Shown in pieces: positions 9,907-18,551 of a stretch of DNA of 64,000 nucleotides (the stretch's first letter is position 1; every line of letters begins with the position of its first letter). This DNA comes from an uncultured Alteromonadaceae bacterium. GTDB lineage: Bacteria; Pseudomonadota; Gammaproteobacteria; Enterobacterales; Alteromonadaceae. The position numbers and the translations under genes are program-made. Below the pieces are notes generated by a model, which had not been told where the DNA came from, did not search any database, and saw only the letters and a list, made by a program, of their open reading frames with translations. The DNA lies in NCBI GenBank assembly GCA_947503265.1, contig CANNDC010000019.1, positions 1 through 64,000 of the forward strand, written 5' to 3'.

Positions 9907-10548
9907 TTATTTTGTTTCTTCTAGTTTAGCAACAAATCGTTTAACGAATGCTATGTGATCAACCTTTTCCTGTTCGGTATGAATCGCTTTTGTTAGGGCA
10001 TTGCCTATACCGACTCCCGCTATTCCCTCTTCGAACCAAGCCTGAAAATTGTCTATACCAAGACCACCAACCGCAAAAAAGTCTACCTGATCAAAAGGCC
10101 CTTTAATTCCTCGATAGTATTCCAGTCCTAGTTCACCCCCAGGGAAAAGCTTAATGATATCAGCATTTGCATTTATAGCAGCTACAATCTCTGTAGGAGT
10201 AAGTGCTCCCATTAATACAGGAATATCTGCGTTGTGAGCGCAGTCTACGATATTTTTACTGACATTTGGTGTAACCAGAAATTGCGCACCAGCTTCAATT
10301 GCTTGTTCTGCCAGTAGCGTGTTTAAAATGGTACCTGCACCGATTAAAATGGCAGGGTATTGCTCTCTAGCGGAAGATATTTCCTCAGCAAATCCAGGTG
10401 TATTTGAGGTAATTTCAAGGACTTTCACGCCCCCTTCCACAAGGCAATCTATAGTTGTCTGTACTTCACCCTGTTCCGATAACCGGATAATGGCAACTAA
10501 TTTATGCTGCTTGATTCTTTGCACGAACTCGGTTCTTCGTTGAAACAT
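9907..10548 (-). CDS. eda: 2-dehydro-3-deoxyphosphogluconate (KDPG) aldolase
   Basis: This class I aldolase of 213 residues splits KDPG into pyruvate and glyceraldehyde-3-phosphate. The sequence shows LVAIIRL at the N-terminus, the glutamate region EITSNTPG, GAGTILN, LVTPNVS and the Schiff-base lysine in IIKLFPGGELG. It finishes the route by which 3,6-anhydro-L-galactose becomes central metabolites: the preceding steps (KDG kinase, the two oxidoreductases and the cycloisomerase) are all within the next 11 kb on the same strand. A terminator-like hairpin separates it from the upstream gene, so it may have its own promoter. It is distinct from the DgoA-type aldolase at 51849, which serves the D-anhydrogalactose branch. 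Confidence 0.9.
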   Translation of the reverse strand: MFQRRTEFVQRIKQHKLVAIIRLSEQGEVQTTIDCLVEGGVKVLEITSNTPGFAEEISSAREQYPAILIGAGTILNTLLAEQAIEAGAQFLVTPNVSKNIVDCAHNADIPVLMGALTPTEIVAAINANADIIKLFPGGELGLEYYRGIKGPFDQVDFFAVGGLGIDNFQAWFEEGIAGVGIGNALTKAIHTEQEKVDHIAFVKRFVAKLEETK

Positions 10549-10574
10549 ATAGTCTCTTTAATGTTATTAAAAAA

Positions 10575-10612
10575 AGGGGGGGCAAACAACAGATGGTGCT
10601 CCGTTGTTTGCC
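10575..10612 (-). terminator. Terminator after the DUF6786-like gene
   Basis: A 10-bp perfect stem (GGCAAACAAC and its complement, loop 10591-10602) is followed on the minus strand by a C-run and seven T residues. It lies between the DUF6786-like gene and the KDPG aldolase gene. A second 8-bp hairpin (10618-10647, GAGAGTTG arms) sits just before it. The pair could end transcription or attenuate it ahead of the aldolase. Confidence 0.75.
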
Positions 10613-10720
10613 TTTTCGAGAGTTGAGTAACAGGCATTACAACTCTCAGAAACCATGGCTAATTTAAACTTAACTTACTAAAACACGCGACACGTTTGTC
10701 TTCACTAAGAGCTAAATAAC

Positions 10721-11977
10721 CTATTTATTAAACACGTTTTCAATGGTTGCTAAGCTAACGCCCAAAAGTGAAACAGCAACTTTATTGAGGTGCTCTTTCG
10801 AACCAGAAAAATGAAAAACATTTTGGAAATGATGATTGGATTCTTGGTCATTGAGCGCTTTAGCACTGGACAAAGATTCGAGTTCGTAAAACGAACCAAA
10901 ACGCTTGCCATCAGCATCGAGTCCATCATTAAAAACGTTGATTACATCCCCCTCATAAGGATCAATGGTTTTATCGTTCCAAAATGCGATATTGTAATGT
11001 TGTTGTTTAACATCAAATTGAAATTTAACAATGGTGAGTAGATTGTTTTCTGCATCATAACTGCCAAAAACCGGAAGGGTATTTTCAGGCGCAATCCCTA
11101 TTTTGTTTAAGTAATTTGCATCAGCTTTATAATACACTCGACCGTCTAAGACTCTTAAATGACTGTGCTCCAACGGAGTAAAATAATCTTTTAAAGGCCG
11201 TAGTTTCCCTCGAAAAGGGATAACTACTGTTGTCTTATCGCTGGGTTCGAAAGCACTTAGCTCCCAAATTGAAGGCACTCCTTCAGAGAAGCTCCACTTC
11301 CGTTTCCCTCTATTTGTGATTTTGGTGAGTACTCCAAATCCTACTGACGAGATAGTCTCAGGTATAACTAGACCAAGTTGCCTATTTATATTTTCTCTAC
11401 TAAACAATTCGATTTCGCGCTCTATCTCCACTTCGAATTCATAGCCGGAGTAATTTTGGATTTTTATCTCTTTATTAAACTTTACATAGTGTTTAGATTG
11501 AAAAACGAGATCATAAGGTATGCTTGAAAACGCATCTGGAACAACTACGTTGTCACCAGTTTGTGTCGTATTGGGCTTGAAGAAAAATGAGAAAGGACCT
11601 GTCTCAGGGCCAAAATACAGTCTTGATGCCCCGCCAGCGCCAGAACTATAGTCCAAGTGTTCGTTTTTTAAATAATCTCGGTTTATCCAACCGATACTTT
11701 GCCCGTGTTGGTCGCCAAAAGTGCTGACCATCACCCTGCCTTGAAGTTCACCAACAACGATTAACTTCGAATATCCACTTTCTAACACAATAGGAGCGAA
11801 ATGCTTTTTCAATAGAGCCAAATCGCTCTCAAATGACACACTTTTTGCAGATTGGCTGACAGTTAAGAGAAAAACTATCATTACCCCCTTCCAGACAGAC
11901 CAACTTTTTGTTGTTTGCAAACTTAGCACTCGCTGCCGTTGATATTTTAAACAAACCATTATATTCATCACCAACAT
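10721..11977 (-). CDS. Secreted protein resembling the DUF6786 family
   Basis: The 418-residue product has an N-terminal hydrophobic segment (about residues 30-45) that fits an export signal. The body carries phrases I associate with DUF6786 proteins of glycan-degrading bacteria: YFGPETGPFSFFF, SIWELSAFEPSDKTTVVIP, GSYDAENNLLTIVKF and DPYEGDVINVFNDG. These proteins look beta-rich and mutarotase-like, but no activity is known to me. The gene closes the apparent operon porter - KDG kinase - GH117 - this gene, so an accessory role in handling agar sugars is plausible. The start is uncertain: the first ATG overlaps a palindromic operator-like site, and an ATG at 11881 has a better ribosome-binding site (GGAAGGGGG). 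Confidence 0.7.
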   Translation of the reverse strand: MLVMNIMVCLKYQRQRVLSLQTTKSWSVWKGVMIVFLLTVSQSAKSVSFESDLALLKKHFAPIVLESGYSKLIVVGELQGRVMVSTFGDQHGQSIGWINRDYLKNEHLDYSSGAGGASRLYFGPETGPFSFFFKPNTTQTGDNVVVPDAFSSIPYDLVFQSKHYVKFNKEIKIQNYSGYEFEVEIEREIELFSRENINRQLGLVIPETISSVGFGVLTKITNRGKRKWSFSEGVPSIWELSAFEPSDKTTVVIPFRGKLRPLKDYFTPLEHSHLRVLDGRVYYKADANYLNKIGIAPENTLPVFGSYDAENNLLTIVKFQFDVKQQHYNIAFWNDKTIDPYEGDVINVFNDGLDADGKRFGSFYELESLSSAKALNDQESNHHFQNVFHFSGSKEHLNKVAVSLLGVSLATIENVFNK

Positions 11978-11987
11978 TGTTAATAAT
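11976..11987. promoter_or_regulatory. Degenerate ATTGTTAACAAT-type site
   Basis: ATTGTTAATAAT differs from the perfect palindrome by one base. It overlaps the first possible start codon of the DUF6786-like gene. If it binds a regulator, translation must start further in. Confidence 0.35.
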
Positions 11988-12044
11988 TAAACATCGTTTG
12001 AATTTTAAACAAATGCTCGAAAATTGAGTTTTACAAACAAAAAA

Positions 12045-13130
12045 TCAATTAGAATTTTGGAAGGTACCTGAATCTAATATTTGGCGCTTAATACGGTAAC
12101 GGCAAATGTAGTTCCAATTCCAAGAACTATCGTACTTATGACACAAGCCCCAGTGTAATCCGGGCTTTTGTGTTTCATCGGGCTCTTCTGGACGATAAAG
12201 GCCGATGGCTTCAGGTGCCCCTTTAATATGTGCTTTGATTTCAAAGTTAATGCCATCAGGAGCAAATTGGATAGTATTTTTTTCAGGGCCATCTGTAGTG
12301 AGAAGGCTCGCGATTCCCCCTTCAAAATTCCACACTACAACTTCATGACCGCTGTTTGAAATAGGGTTGTAATCTGATTTAGTGTATGGCCCGAGGATAT
12401 TGTCAGCGATAGCTACGCCATGTTTTATCTCGCGTCCTCCCATATTCATGCTTTCTCCCATAGTTTCTCCTTTGTAATAAAGGTAAAACTTGTCCTGGAA
12501 ATGAATTAAACAAGGATCGTGCACTTTGTGGCTGTCAAAACTCCCTTTTTTCTTCACTAAGAAACGGTTATCTTCTTCACCAAGCCATTCTCCATCCTTA
12601 GAAGGGCTCAAAATGGCCTGTTTAGACTTAGTCCAAGGACCGAAAGGTGAATCTGCATGTGCGATAGCAATTTCTTCAAACTGGCGGTTTGTATAAGGAA
12701 ATTGAACGGTCTGGTAAACTAAATAAAACTTCCCTTGGTGCATCATTGCTTCTGGGGTAAAAACAGCTCTATCATCAAAAGCCCCCGCTTTACCTCGCTG
12801 AATTGCGACTCCCTGCTCTTTCCATACTTCACCATCTTCTGAGGTTGCATGCCAAACTTCGGTTAAATCCCACGGAAACACTTTATCCTCTGGATTTTCG
12901 CTTCCAAACCCGACCGTTTCGCCCATACCTTTGGTATACCAACAATGGTAGACACCGTCCACCAGCAAAACGGAAGAAGGGTCTCTCCTAATGACCCCCT
13001 CTTCAAAGGCAAAGTCGCCTTTTAGGGGCGCAACGTCAAACTCTACCATCCATTCGGGTCCATTTTCATCATACCCTCTTTGTATCGCCCTTTTCGTTGC
13101 CAAACTTTGAAGATTTGTTGAGTTAGCCAT
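12045..13130 (-). CDS. GH117 alpha-1,3-(3,6-anhydro-L-galactosidase) (neoagarobiose hydrolase)
   Basis: The 361-residue protein closely follows the pattern I know from GH117 neoagarooligosaccharide hydrolases: WYTKGMGETVGFGS near residue 65, DDRAVFTPEAMMH, SHKVHDPCLIHF, GGREIKHGVAIAD, SNSGHEVVVWNF, DGPEKNTIQFAPDG and WGLCHKYDSSWNWNY. The enzyme removes 3,6-anhydro-L-galactose from the non-reducing end of neoagarobiose and related oligosaccharides, giving galactose and anhydrogalactose. It has no signal peptide, so the reaction is cytoplasmic, after import. It lies directly downstream of the KDG kinase gene (30 bp) and the sugar porter. It feeds the dehydrogenase/cycloisomerase operon at 17100-21496. 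Confidence 0.93.
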   Translation of the reverse strand: MANSTNLQSLATKRAIQRGYDENGPEWMVEFDVAPLKGDFAFEEGVIRRDPSSVLLVDGVYHCWYTKGMGETVGFGSENPEDKVFPWDLTEVWHATSEDGEVWKEQGVAIQRGKAGAFDDRAVFTPEAMMHQGKFYLVYQTVQFPYTNRQFEEIAIAHADSPFGPWTKSKQAILSPSKDGEWLGEEDNRFLVKKKGSFDSHKVHDPCLIHFQDKFYLYYKGETMGESMNMGGREIKHGVAIADNILGPYTKSDYNPISNSGHEVVVWNFEGGIASLLTTDGPEKNTIQFAPDGINFEIKAHIKGAPEAIGLYRPEEPDETQKPGLHWGLCHKYDSSWNWNYICRYRIKRQILDSGTFQNSN

Positions 13131-13160
13131 TATATTTACCTAAATTAATTCTGAAGAAAG

Positions 13161-14099
13161 TTAAGAGCAAGTTCGCGCAATATGATCAAAAGCAGATTGA
13201 TCAATAATGGCACCATGATGCTGAACCACCACACCGGCAACGTCGGCAGCCTGAATTAGCGAATTCTCAATATTGTCTCCGCGAATGCGGCACGCCAAAT
13301 AAACGCCTGCAAACGAATCCCCTGCAGCGGTTGTGTCAACTTGAACTGGCGCAGGTTTAAATGCTTGATGAGATTCTAATACACCTTTTTTAAATCCGTA
13401 GACGCCTTCACTACCCGCCTTTACTACCACTTCTTCAACTTTATGATCGAGGCAGTAGTTGACTATGTCTTCAACTGAGGTGTGCCCAAGCAAATCTTTA
13501 TGATCTTCTGTGCCGGGTAACACGATATCACTATGTTGATAGGCAACTTTCAACCACTTGACTGCATGCTCTTTTGATTGCCACATTGATGCTCGATAGT
13601 TGGGATCAAAGGCAATTTTGCTGCCTTTATATTGTAAATTAGCGATCAAATTGAAAAATAACTGTTTATCTGCTTCTGATAAAATGGCCAAAGAAATCCC
13701 ACTAAAGTAAACAACATCAAAGTCTGGCCAGTCATTCACCTCGCTATTCACATCATGTAGCTGCATCATAGTGGTTGCCGCTGAGTTTTTGCGCCAGTAA
13801 TCGAATTTCCGCTCACCTGATTCATCTGTTTGAATCGCATAAATCCCAACATTATTTTGCTCAGATTTGAGAACCAACGAAGAGTCAATACCAAAACTAG
13901 TCCAACGAGCCTGCATCAAGTGACTAAATTGATCACTGCCAATGGCAGTAAAAATCGAGCACTCCAAGTTGGCTACCCAACGTTTTGCATACACAAGGGA
14001 GTTATAAGTATCACCTGCAAATGACAAATTGGTTTCGCCTGTCTCTTTGAGTGACAATTCAACCATACATTCGCCAATTGCTAGTAGAGATAATCTCAT
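13161..14099 (-). CDS. kdgK: 2-keto-3-deoxygluconate kinase (PfkB family)
   Basis: A 312-residue ribokinase-family sugar kinase. The N-terminal motif GECMVEL, the sugar-binding segment SFAGDTYNSLVYAKR and the C-terminal catalytic motif DTTAAGDSFAGVY are typical of KDG kinases; an alanine replaces the more common glycine before AGD. It phosphorylates KDG to KDPG, the substrate of the aldolase at 9907. It starts 4 bp after the porter gene ends, so it is certainly in the same operon, with GH117 downstream. The D-galacto branch at 52 kb has an unrelated kinase (DgoK type). Confidence 0.9.
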   Translation of the reverse strand: MRLSLLAIGECMVELSLKETGETNLSFAGDTYNSLVYAKRWVANLECSIFTAIGSDQFSHLMQARWTSFGIDSSLVLKSEQNNVGIYAIQTDESGERKFDYWRKNSAATTMMQLHDVNSEVNDWPDFDVVYFSGISLAILSEADKQLFFNLIANLQYKGSKIAFDPNYRASMWQSKEHAVKWLKVAYQHSDIVLPGTEDHKDLLGHTSVEDIVNYCLDHKVEEVVVKAGSEGVYGFKKGVLESHQAFKPAPVQVDTTAAGDSFAGVYLACRIRGDNIENSLIQAADVAGVVVQHHGAIIDQSAFDHIARTCS

Positions 14100-14103
14100 T
14101 GTA

Positions 14104-15687
14104 TTACGCCTTCGCTGTAGCGGGTGTACTATCCAACTGCTCTTCTATTTCTTCGATGGATTTGTTCTTCGTTTCTGGCATTATTTTGAACAGAACGATA
14201 AACCCTACTACGCCACATACTGCATAAAATAAGAATATATTTGCTGCTCCCATATGAGTTAATTGCCATGGGAAGAATTGTTGGACTAAATAGCTAACCA
14301 CACTGGCAATAAATGCAAATACAGGGATTGCAATACCTCTTACAACAGTAGGGAAAATTTCTGAGAAAAGCACCCACATAATGGGACCGATAGAGAAGTG
14401 GAATGAGGCGATGAACCCCATGATACCCGCTAGAATTAATGTGCCATTTAAATTAGAAGATAATTGTAAAAGTTGACCAGAATGTTTTCTTGACTCCTCC
14501 AGTCCGATAACGGACTCAAGGGCTTGTTTAAATTCGATATCTGAGTGATATACAATGCCCTGAAGTTGTGAAATAGCGGTTAAGCCATGTTCACTGACAA
14601 ACTGTGAAATAGATTCAGTTGTCAAAACATAAGTAGCTTGTTCAAAACCCAAATAACACAAAGATAAACTAATTGTTGCGGTTGCGAGTCCTGCAATGAC
14701 TAGTGGACGCCTGCCTAATCTATCTACGAGTACAACTGCGGCTATGGTGAATACGACGCTAACCAGACCAACGATAATTGCCTGAAAAAAGGCAGCGTCC
14801 GTACCCATTCCAACTTGTTCAAAGACCGTTGGTGCATAGAACATAATGGCATTAATTCCGGTTACTTGTTGCACCAGAGCAAAAGTTAAACCAATTAAAG
14901 ACGCTCGACGAATTCGAGGGCTAAACAACATTTTGAAGGCCTCGACACTGGTAGTTTTGGCACCGTCTTCTTCAATGCTCTTTCGAATTAAGTTCATTTC
15001 TTTGTCAGCATCTGCTTCTACCATAAAATGACAAAGAACTTGTCTTGCTTCTTTCATTCTATCTTGCATGAATAACCAGCGCGGGCTTCTCGGGACGAAA
15101 AACAAAAGTGCAAACCATAATACGGCGGGAACGATCTCCACACCGAGCATGTATCGCCAAGTGTAGATATCTAAGCCTATAGATGTCACCCACTGACTAT
15201 CAGATTGTGATGCTTGGAGTATGAGGTAGTTAGCAAAATAAGCAGCAGACAAACCAATAACAATATTGATTTGTATCATGGTGACCAATTTCCCCCTCAG
15301 TTTTGGAGGAGCAATCTCACCAATATACATAGCAGCTACGGATAAGGATGTGAAGGCAAGGCCGCCTAGGAACCGAGCTGCGACTAGCATTTCAAAAGAC
15401 GTTGATAATACAGAAGCGACAGCTGAGAAGACATAGAGAAACGCAATAACGAGCAAAGTTTGGCGTCTACCATACTTGTTACAAAACCAACCAGTTACTA
15501 GCAACGCAAACAACACACCGAAGCCAGGCGAACTCACTACCATTCCGACTTGCAGGTCGGATAAGGCGAATTCTTCCGATACAAATTTCACCGTTCCAGA
15601 TATCAAAGCAGCGTCTAGCCCAAATACAAAACCGCCAAATGCAACGACAATTGCACAGAAAAAGACACTCTTACCTTGATTAATCAT
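14104..15687 (-). CDS. MFS sugar porter (sugar:proton symporter)
   Basis: A 12-helix transporter of the sugar porter family, with FVFGLDAALISG in helix 1, the NKYGRRQTL loop motif, PRSPRWLFMQDR and a C-terminal PETKNKSIEEIEE. I choose the ATG at 15687, preceded by GGGGA; a longer reading to 15708 overlaps an operator-like palindrome. The 527 residues exceed the common 460-490 because of an insertion of about 60 residues in the periplasmic loop between helices 9 and 10 (TTESISQFVSEHG through ESRKHSGQ). It probably brings anhydrogalactose or short agar oligosaccharides across the inner membrane. It is the first gene of the operon porter - kdgK - GH117 - DUF6786-like. Confidence 0.9.
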   Translation of the reverse strand: MINQGKSVFFCAIVVAFGGFVFGLDAALISGTVKFVSEEFALSDLQVGMVVSSPGFGVLFALLVTGWFCNKYGRRQTLLVIAFLYVFSAVASVLSTSFEMLVAARFLGGLAFTSLSVAAMYIGEIAPPKLRGKLVTMIQINIVIGLSAAYFANYLILQASQSDSQWVTSIGLDIYTWRYMLGVEIVPAVLWFALLFFVPRSPRWLFMQDRMKEARQVLCHFMVEADADKEMNLIRKSIEEDGAKTTSVEAFKMLFSPRIRRASLIGLTFALVQQVTGINAIMFYAPTVFEQVGMGTDAAFFQAIIVGLVSVVFTIAAVVLVDRLGRRPLVIAGLATATISLSLCYLGFEQATYVLTTESISQFVSEHGLTAISQLQGIVYHSDIEFKQALESVIGLEESRKHSGQLLQLSSNLNGTLILAGIMGFIASFHFSIGPIMWVLFSEIFPTVVRGIAIPVFAFIASVVSYLVQQFFPWQLTHMGAANIFLFYAVCGVVGFIVLFKIMPETKNKSIEEIEEQLDSTPATAKA

Positions 15688-15697
15688 ATGGTTCCCC

Positions 15698-15709
15698 AGT
15701 GTTAACAAA
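15698..15709. promoter_or_regulatory. TGTTAACA-core site at the porter start
   Basis: AGTGTTAACAAA shares the 8-bp TGTTAACA core with the perfect palindromes. It lies about 11 bp upstream of the chosen ATG and about 50 bp from the perfect site at 15757, so the two may act together on the porter promoter. Confidence 0.45.
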
Positions 15710-15756
15710 CTATTAACGAATTACAAACATGTGATATGGTAACCTAGTTTTACCTT

Positions 15757-15768
15757 ATTGTTAACAAT
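15757..15768. promoter_or_regulatory. Perfect ATTGTTAACAAT palindrome before the porter operon
   Basis: A perfect 12-bp inverted repeat located 70 bp upstream of the porter ATG and just past the end of the TIM-barrel gene. It identifies the porter - kdgK - GH117 operon as a member of the same regulon as the cycloisomerase operon. Confidence 0.7.
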
Positions 15769-15782
15769 TAATTATATACAAC

Positions 15783-16619
15783 CTAAATTAAGACGCTGTC
15801 TTCGTATCTTTCTCTCAGTCTTTCCATAACGTAAAGGTTGGCCTGCCATTGATCGCAGGTTGGTGTGTTGGAGTGCGGGATACTTGGCATATAAGGGGCT
15901 GGGCCAAATTCGGTCGTAACACTAAAACACTCTTTTCCTTGTGCTTTAGCATTTTCAAGGATTTCCATCCACCAGTTTAAATGAATATTAACTGTCTCTT
16001 GCCATTCTGCTGCGCTTGGATCAGGTACTTGCGGACCTTCGCTGTACCCCACTCTTGAGTGAATATGTTCACTGCGCACCAATGCTTGCTGTAAATGTTC
16101 ATTTTGATCTTCAAGCATGTTTCCTGCCACGCAGCACCAATGACTCAAATCAGCGGTAAGCTTCAACTTAGGTCTGGCATCTAAGAACTTTCTTGTCACA
16201 TGCGCAGCAAAACTAAAACGCCCTCGATGAATTTCGTGCAATATTTTTATACCCGATTGCTTTTCCACTTTTTCTGCTATATCAATTAACTCCAACGATT
16301 GCTCGAACTCGAAAAAGTCTCGTCCCGTCTGACTATTGATCAGTCTGGGTTGAGTTTCAACATTTTGCCAAAGACGAGTTTCAAACTCTCTTTTGTAACG
16401 TTCGAAATCAGGGGTGATTGTCTCCCAATGTTGAGTTATTAGCTCCAATCCATGAGCCTTGATAGAAGCAACTCGTTGTTGAATCTGCTTCTCAGAATAG
16501 CTATCACGGGGGAAGCTAGTCTCTACTCCAACAAAACCCGAATCGCAAACGCGCGCTAAAAAATTATCAAAAGGTATCTGGTCATACCCCCATGTAGGAC
16601 AGAAAAAAACTAATTTCAT
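15783..16619 (-). CDS. Sugar phosphate isomerase/epimerase-like TIM-barrel protein
   Basis: The 278-residue protein looks like the xylose-isomerase-like/AP-endonuclease-2 TIM barrel: KLVFFCPTWGY at strand 1, GFVGVETSFP, a metal-ligand glutamate in ILHEIHRGRF, LTADLSHWC, SEHIHSRVG and a final glutamate in VTTEFGPAPYM. These enzymes isomerise or epimerise free or phosphorylated sugars with a divalent metal. No secretion signal is present, so it is cytoplasmic. It stands alone between the porter operon and the anhydrogalactose operon, with 480 bp upstream. It may epimerise a side product such as galactose or a keto-sugar; the substrate is not evident from sequence. Confidence 0.8.
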   Translation of the reverse strand: MKLVFFCPTWGYDQIPFDNFLARVCDSGFVGVETSFPRDSYSEKQIQQRVASIKAHGLELITQHWETITPDFERYKREFETRLWQNVETQPRLINSQTGRDFFEFEQSLELIDIAEKVEKQSGIKILHEIHRGRFSFAAHVTRKFLDARPKLKLTADLSHWCCVAGNMLEDQNEHLQQALVRSEHIHSRVGYSEGPQVPDPSAAEWQETVNIHLNWWMEILENAKAQGKECFSVTTEFGPAPYMPSIPHSNTPTCDQWQANLYVMERLRERYEDSVLI

Positions 16620-17014
16620 GTATTGATTCTCGTTTTATTGCATTGGTGTGCTTTGCTGATTTGCTTAAGCAACCAATTTTTCTAAGTGAATTCCGCCGCT
16701 CATTATCAAATGGCAAACTTTGAGCACACCCCATTTATGGCATTCTTGTAGTTACTTTTGAGTAAGACTTTTTGGGGTTTATATCTTCACTCCTCACAGG
16801 CCGGCTGCATCTCGCTTGCCTTTGGACAATTCGACAGTCTAGATTTTTGGTTCTAAAAGGTCGAACGGTTCGATTAAAATGCAGATCTGAAAGGATTGAC
16901 ACTGCATATCGACCGGCAAAAGCGCGCGATCCAACCTTTTGGTTGTTTGTAATAAATGATGGAATTACCCGAGGAATCATGGAAGTTAAAACTATAAACA
17001 TTTTAACTCGCATA
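16620..17014. other. Non-coding gap with no supported gene
   Basis: About 400 bp between the TIM-barrel gene and the terminator of the anhydrogalactose operon. Overlapping open frames on both strands (minus 16735-17037, plus 16772-17017) lack ribosome-binding sites and recognisable products. The minus one also reads through the terminator. The region presumably holds the promoter of the TIM-barrel gene. A small RNA cannot be excluded. Confidence 0.4.
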
Positions 17015-17052
17015 TAAAAAACCCCTAAAAGTCTCAATTAACTCTCAAGGGT
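17015..17052 (-). terminator. Rho-independent terminator of the anhydrogalactose operon
   Basis: On the minus strand an 11-pair stem (ACCCTTGAGAG with CTTTTAGGGGT, several G-U pairs, 10-nt loop) runs directly into six T residues. It lies 48 bp after the stop of the dehydrogenase gene. Confidence 0.7.
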
Positions 17053-17099
17053 AATTCAATCAATATAGCCTCATGAAAATCACTGGCTATATATTTTGG

Positions 17100-18548
17100 T
17101 TATTTCTCATTAAAATAAACGGTCTTTTTCTCAACATATTGCTCTAGACCATATTTACCATCTTCACCGCCCATTCCACTCAGTTTCCAACCATTGTGGA
17201 AACCTTGATGTTGCTCACCTAAGCCACGGTTCACGTAAACCTCACCAACTTCCATTTCAGCAATAGACTTGTGGATGTAATCTAAACTCTTAGTGTAAAG
17301 ATAGGCAGATAAACCGTATTCACTGTCATTGGTGTACGCAATAGCCTCATCAATACTGCTGATGCGAACGACAGGTAAAATCGGCCCGAAAGTTTCTTCA
17401 TGAACCAAAATATTATCCTGTTTCACATCGCCAAGAACGGTTGGTGCATACCAGTTTCCACCTTCGAAATTTTTAACTTCGATTGGGCTTCCACCTGTTA
17501 GCAAAGTCGCGCCAGTAGCCACGGACTTCTCCACTAGACTATGGATATGTGCAATCTCATTTTTATTAACTTTTGGTCCCATATCTGAATTGGCGTCCAT
17601 AGGATCACCCACTTTAAGTGCCTTCACTTTAGGAAGGAACTTATCCATAAATGCATCATAAATATCGTCATGGACGTAGAGTCTTTCTGCGCAAGTACAA
17701 ACTTGTCCACAGTTAGCAAAGCGTGCTTCAACCGCATCATTAACCGCTTTGTCTAAGTCAGCATCTTCCATCACGATAAAAGGCGCTTTTCCGCCTAACT
17801 CGAGCATAACAGGGGTAAAATGCTTTCCTGCAGCTTGATAGATGATGCCACCTGCACGTGTACTGCCTGTCATGGTGATCATTTGGGTAATGCCGCTTTC
17901 GCATAGATGTTGACCAACCACACTACCCGTTCCATTAACAATGTTGAGTACGCCGGCTGGAATTCCAGCTTCATTGGCAAGATCACCTAAAGCAAGGGTA
18001 GCAAGAGGCGTTTCTTGTGTCGGTTTAACAACAATGCTATTACCTGTTACCAAAGCTGGACCTATCTTACGACCAGCTAAAGCTAACGGGAAGTTCCATG
18101 CAGTTATGGCGACGATAACGCCTCTGGGAACCTTGTGAATATATATCTTTTCTTGTTCGTGATCAGAAGGCAAAATATCGCCTTGTAAGGTCAGCGCATT
18201 GTCACAGGCATAATCAATAAAGCTTGCCGTAGCGCCTACTTCCATTTCTGCGACACTTAGCAATTTACCCTGCTCACTAACCAACAACTCAGACAGAAAC
18301 TTAGTATTCTCGCGAATTAGATTGGCAAATTTACGCAAAATTGCTGCTCGAGCCCGTGGCGTGCGTTTGGCCCACTCTTTTTGACTTTGTTGAGCATTTT
18401 CCAAAGCATACTGAGCATCTTCAACACAGCCTTCTGGTATCTCGCCAACGAGTTTTCCTGTAGAAGGGCTTAATACTGAAATACTCCCTTCAGCGTGTGA
18501 TGGAATGTATTTGCCATCAATAAAATTAAGATTGTTGTGTATTTGCAT
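17100..18548 (-). CDS. NAD(P)-dependent aldehyde dehydrogenase, probable 3,6-anhydro-L-galactose dehydrogenase
   Basis: A complete aldehyde dehydrogenase of 482 residues. It shows the cofactor region TAWNFPLALAGRKIGPAL, the catalytic glutamate in LELGGKAPF and the catalytic cysteine in CGQVCTCAERLYV. As last gene of a tight four-gene operon with the cycloisomerase it fits the first step of anhydro-L-galactose catabolism, oxidation to 3,6-anhydro-L-galactonate, a role established for homologous enzymes of agar degraders. Sequence alone places it near lactaldehyde/succinate-semialdehyde dehydrogenases, so the substrate comes from context. The gap to the SDR gene upstream is 3 bp. Confidence 0.85.
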   Translation of the reverse strand: MQIHNNLNFIDGKYIPSHAEGSISVLSPSTGKLVGEIPEGCVEDAQYALENAQQSQKEWAKRTPRARAAILRKFANLIRENTKFLSELLVSEQGKLLSVAEMEVGATASFIDYACDNALTLQGDILPSDHEQEKIYIHKVPRGVIVAITAWNFPLALAGRKIGPALVTGNSIVVKPTQETPLATLALGDLANEAGIPAGVLNIVNGTGSVVGQHLCESGITQMITMTGSTRAGGIIYQAAGKHFTPVMLELGGKAPFIVMEDADLDKAVNDAVEARFANCGQVCTCAERLYVHDDIYDAFMDKFLPKVKALKVGDPMDANSDMGPKVNKNEIAHIHSLVEKSVATGATLLTGGSPIEVKNFEGGNWYAPTVLGDVKQDNILVHEETFGPILPVVRISSIDEAIAYTNDSEYGLSAYLYTKSLDYIHKSIAEMEVGEVYVNRGLGEQHQGFHNGWKLSGMGGEDGKYGLEQYVEKKTVYFNEK

Positions 18549-18551
18549 TTG

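Noticed and set aside
16735..17037. Open frame of 100 codons on the minus strand and an overlapping one on the plus strand
   Set aside because: No ribosome-binding site, no recognisable protein features, and the minus frame runs through the terminator of the anhydrogalactose operon.
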